NCBI GenBank assembly: GCA_965261915.1
Contig: CBDHDW010000013.1
Coordinates: 1,798,001-1,862,000, forward strand
Direction: 5' to 3'
Length of the DNA stretch: 64,000 nucleotides
Source of the DNA: JAIBDK01 sp965261915
GTDB lineage: Bacteria; Pseudomonadota; Gammaproteobacteria; Arenicellales; Poriferihabitantaceae
Part shown: one piece after another, positions 62,341 to 64,000 of the stretch
Layout: each line of letters begins with the position of its first letter
How positions within the stretch are numbered: position 1 is the stretch's first letter
Program-made: the position numbers and the translations under genes
Notes under the pieces: model-generated
Told to the model about the DNA's origin: nothing
Seen by the model: only the letters and a program-made list of their open reading frames with translations
Databases searched by the model: none

Positions 62341-62973
62341 ATGCAACCGAGACAAATCACTACTGCTTTCAACAGGCTTAAAAAACAAATGCCTGACCCT
62401 ACAACAGAGCTCAGCTACAATACTGTGTTTGAACTGCTGGTTTCCGTCATTCTTTCGGCACAGGCAACGGATGTTTCGGTCAATCTGGCCACCGACAAAC
62501 TCTACGCTGTGGCGAATACACCTGAATCCATCAAAGCGCTTGGGGTGAGCGGCCTCAAGCAATATATAAAGACCATTGGCCTATTTAACACTAAAGCACA
62601 AAACGTCATTAAAACTTGTGATTTTCTGATAGAAAAACATAATGGCGTGGTCCCACAAACTCGCGAAGAGCTTGAAGCGCTTGCCGGGGTGGGCCGAAAA
62701 ACCGCAAATGTCATTCTCAATACGGCATTCGGACAGCCCACCATTGCCGTAGATACCCATATTTTCCGCGTCTCAAATCGAACAGGCATCGCTCCCGGGA
62801 AAGATGTATTAACAGTTGAAAAAGCACTGCTGGAACGCGTTCCGGAGCGGTTCAAACTCGACGCTCATCACTGGCTAATCCTGCATGGGCGGTATACCTG
62901 TATTGCGCGAAAGCCAAAATGTCGGGGATGTATTTTGAGCGATATATGCGATTCCGCATTTGAATACGGCTAG
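62341..62973 (+). CDS. nth: Endonuclease III
   Basis: DNA glycosylase/AP lyase for oxidised pyrimidines. 210 residues from the ATG at 62341, against 211 in E. coli; the longer frame from 62191 runs through rnfB. Helix-hairpin-helix with catalytic lysine is ALAGVGRKTANVIL, the catalytic Asp is in IAVDTHIFRVSNR, and the 4Fe-4S cysteines are CIARKPKCRGCILSDIC (spacing 6-2-5). It is likely co-transcribed with rnfB. Confidence 0.96.
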   Translation: MQPRQITTAFNRLKKQMPDPTTELSYNTVFELLVSVILSAQATDVSVNLATDKLYAVANTPESIKALGVSGLKQYIKTIGLFNTKAQNVIKTCDFLIEKHNGVVPQTREELEALAGVGRKTANVILNTAFGQPTIAVDTHIFRVSNRTGIAPGKDVLTVEKALLERVPERFKLDAHHWLILHGRYTCIARKPKCRGCILSDICDSAFEYG

Positions 62974-63063
62974 CTTTTTTACGGAGCATTAGGAACTTCG
63001 TCTATAATTTACGCACTAAGATACGACTCACTTTAGCATTACAAATCGAGACTAAATTTATAA

Positions 63064-64000
63064 ATGGATACCACTGTAAGCCATAATTTCAATGACGCTC
63101 TAAAGTTGCACGACTGTTTCCCCCTGAAACGGGCAAAGCTGTCACAACTGCAAATAAACATTGGCTATCTTTGCAACCAGGCTTGTGAGCACTGCCATGT
63201 GGAAGCGGGTCCCAAGCGAACTGAAATGATGTCATGGGAAATCATGTCCAAAATTGTCCAGTGGGCAGGAGAAAACCAGATTGAATCAGTGGATATTACC
63301 GGTGGCGCTCCCGAGATGATTCCGAATTTTCGCGAGTTTTGCGATGCGTTTATCGCTAAAGGCATTCAGATAACCTCGCGTTGCAATATTACCGTCCAAT
63401 ACGAGCCCGGTCAGGAGGATCTTGCACAATGGTACGCCGACCGGAAGATTCGACTGGCTTGTTCCCTACCCTGCTACCGTCAGGAAAATGTTGATCAACA
63501 GCGCGGCAAGGGCGTATTTGGAAAGAGCATATCCGGTTTACAGGCACTTAACTCAGTGGGTTACGGAATAAATCCGGAGTTGAACATCGATCTCGTCTAT
63601 AACCCGGTCGGTCCGCACCTGCCGCCGGCACAAAATAAACTTGAACAGGAGTACAAGGCAAAACTGCAAAACGATTTTGGCATTGTTTTTAACAATTTAC
63701 TGACGATTACCAATTTACCAATTAAACGCTATGAGCATTTCCTGAAACGAACAGGACAGCTGACAAGCTACATACAATTACTCGTGGACAACTTTAATCC
63801 TTCAACCGTCCCACCATTAATGTGCCGACACCTAATCAGCGTTGATTGGCAGGGTTACGTTTATGATTGCGATTTCAATCAAATGCTGGAAATGCCATTG
63901 GCGATCAGTGGAAAAACACAACTTTGGGAAATTCAAGGAAGCACATTGGAAAACGGCCCTATTGCCGTTGCCAAACACTGTTACGGCTGTACTGCTGGTG
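63064..64000 (+). CDS. arsS: Radical-SAM/Cys-rich protein, ArsS type, C-terminus cut
   Basis: About 312 codons from the ATG at 63064 to the window edge, so nearly complete. The radical-SAM cluster motif is Cys37-X3-Cys41-X2-Cys44 (GYLCNQACEHCHVEAGP). GGAPEMIPNFREF and NPVGPHLPPAQ follow, and then cysteines in YDCDFNQML and HCYGCTAG. This layout fits the radical-SAM/Cys-rich (DUF3641) family to which ArsS of arsenosugar synthesis belongs. Whether this copy acts on arsenic is not shown; no ars genes are in the window. A TATAAT lies at 63003-63008. Confidence 0.82.
   Translation, partial: MDTTVSHNFNDALKLHDCFPLKRAKLSQLQINIGYLCNQACEHCHVEAGPKRTEMMSWEIMSKIVQWAGENQIESVDITGGAPEMIPNFREFCDAFIAKGIQITSRCNITVQYEPGQEDLAQWYADRKIRLACSLPCYRQENVDQQRGKGVFGKSISGLQALNSVGYGINPELNIDLVYNPVGPHLPPAQNKLEQEYKAKLQNDFGIVFNNLLTITNLPIKRYEHFLKRTGQLTSYIQLLVDNFNPSTVPPLMCRHLISVDWQGYVYDCDFNQMLEMPLAISGKTQLWEIQGSTLENGPIAVAKHCYGCTAG

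Noticed and set aside
1..64000. tRNA, rRNA or CRISPR features
   Set aside because: No cloverleaf-like arms with CCA context, no rRNA-like conserved blocks and no regularly spaced repeats were seen on either strand by reading.

Overview
The window is a stretch of a gammaproteobacterial chromosome, almost fully coding and mostly housekeeping. I infer the class from gene content and order: smc-zipA-ligA, mlaFEDCB-bolA, xseB-ispA-dxs, trxA-rho with rhlB divergent, hemCDXY, fadIJ and rpmF-plsX. Two traits point to a sulfur-oxidizing lineage or a relative of one: a single-chain ATP sulfurylase of the dissimilatory (Allochromatium-like) type, and a soluble RnfB-like ferredoxin beside nth. The species cannot be named from the sequence alone. 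I found no rRNA, tRNA or CRISPR array.

Layout. 1-5.9 kb: plsX (cut by the window edge) and rpmF, then aroG-type DAHP synthase, sat, trxB, an Smr-domain protein, an AlkB-like dealkylase and a glutaredoxin-like protein. 5.9-14.8 kb: ligA, zipA, smc, a DUF4124 protein with its terminator, and lgt. 14.9-21.2 kb: a YyaL-type thioredoxin-domain protein, trmB and the fadI-fadJ beta-oxidation operon. 21.2-25.3 kb: the Mla phospholipid-transport operon, with bolA, a CGFS monothiol glutaredoxin and a rhodanese downstream on the same strand. 25.5-27.9 kb: a small two-helix membrane protein and a MoxR/DUF58 pair. 27.9-33.1 kb: dxs, ispA, xseB and, divergently, parE.

33.14-35.28 kb is the one clearly mobile region. 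An IS4-like DDE transposase is divergent from a short DUF6788-like gene, which is followed by a SEC-C zinc-motif gene. All three lie inside 12-bp perfect terminal inverted repeats, and a 9-bp direct repeat flanks the unit. 35.4-47.3 kb: a cold-shock protein, hemL, prmB, rpmE with terminator, rho with a long C-rich leader, trxA, rhlB, an outer-membrane porin, a BON-OmpA envelope protein, mutM and a 2Fe-2S flavin reductase. 47.3-54.5 kb: hemY, hemX, hemD, hemC, a SPOR protein and argS.

54.6-58.5 kb holds an iron(III) ABC importer (binding protein, fused permease, ATPase) behind a near-consensus Fur box. The window ends with a malic enzyme, a radical-SAM protein of the spore-photoproduct-lyase family, rnfB-nth, and a radical-SAM gene of the ArsS type cut by the right edge. 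The most unusual items are the three-gene transposon with its SEC-C passenger, the extended ZipA, the rho leader and the layered iron-transporter control region.
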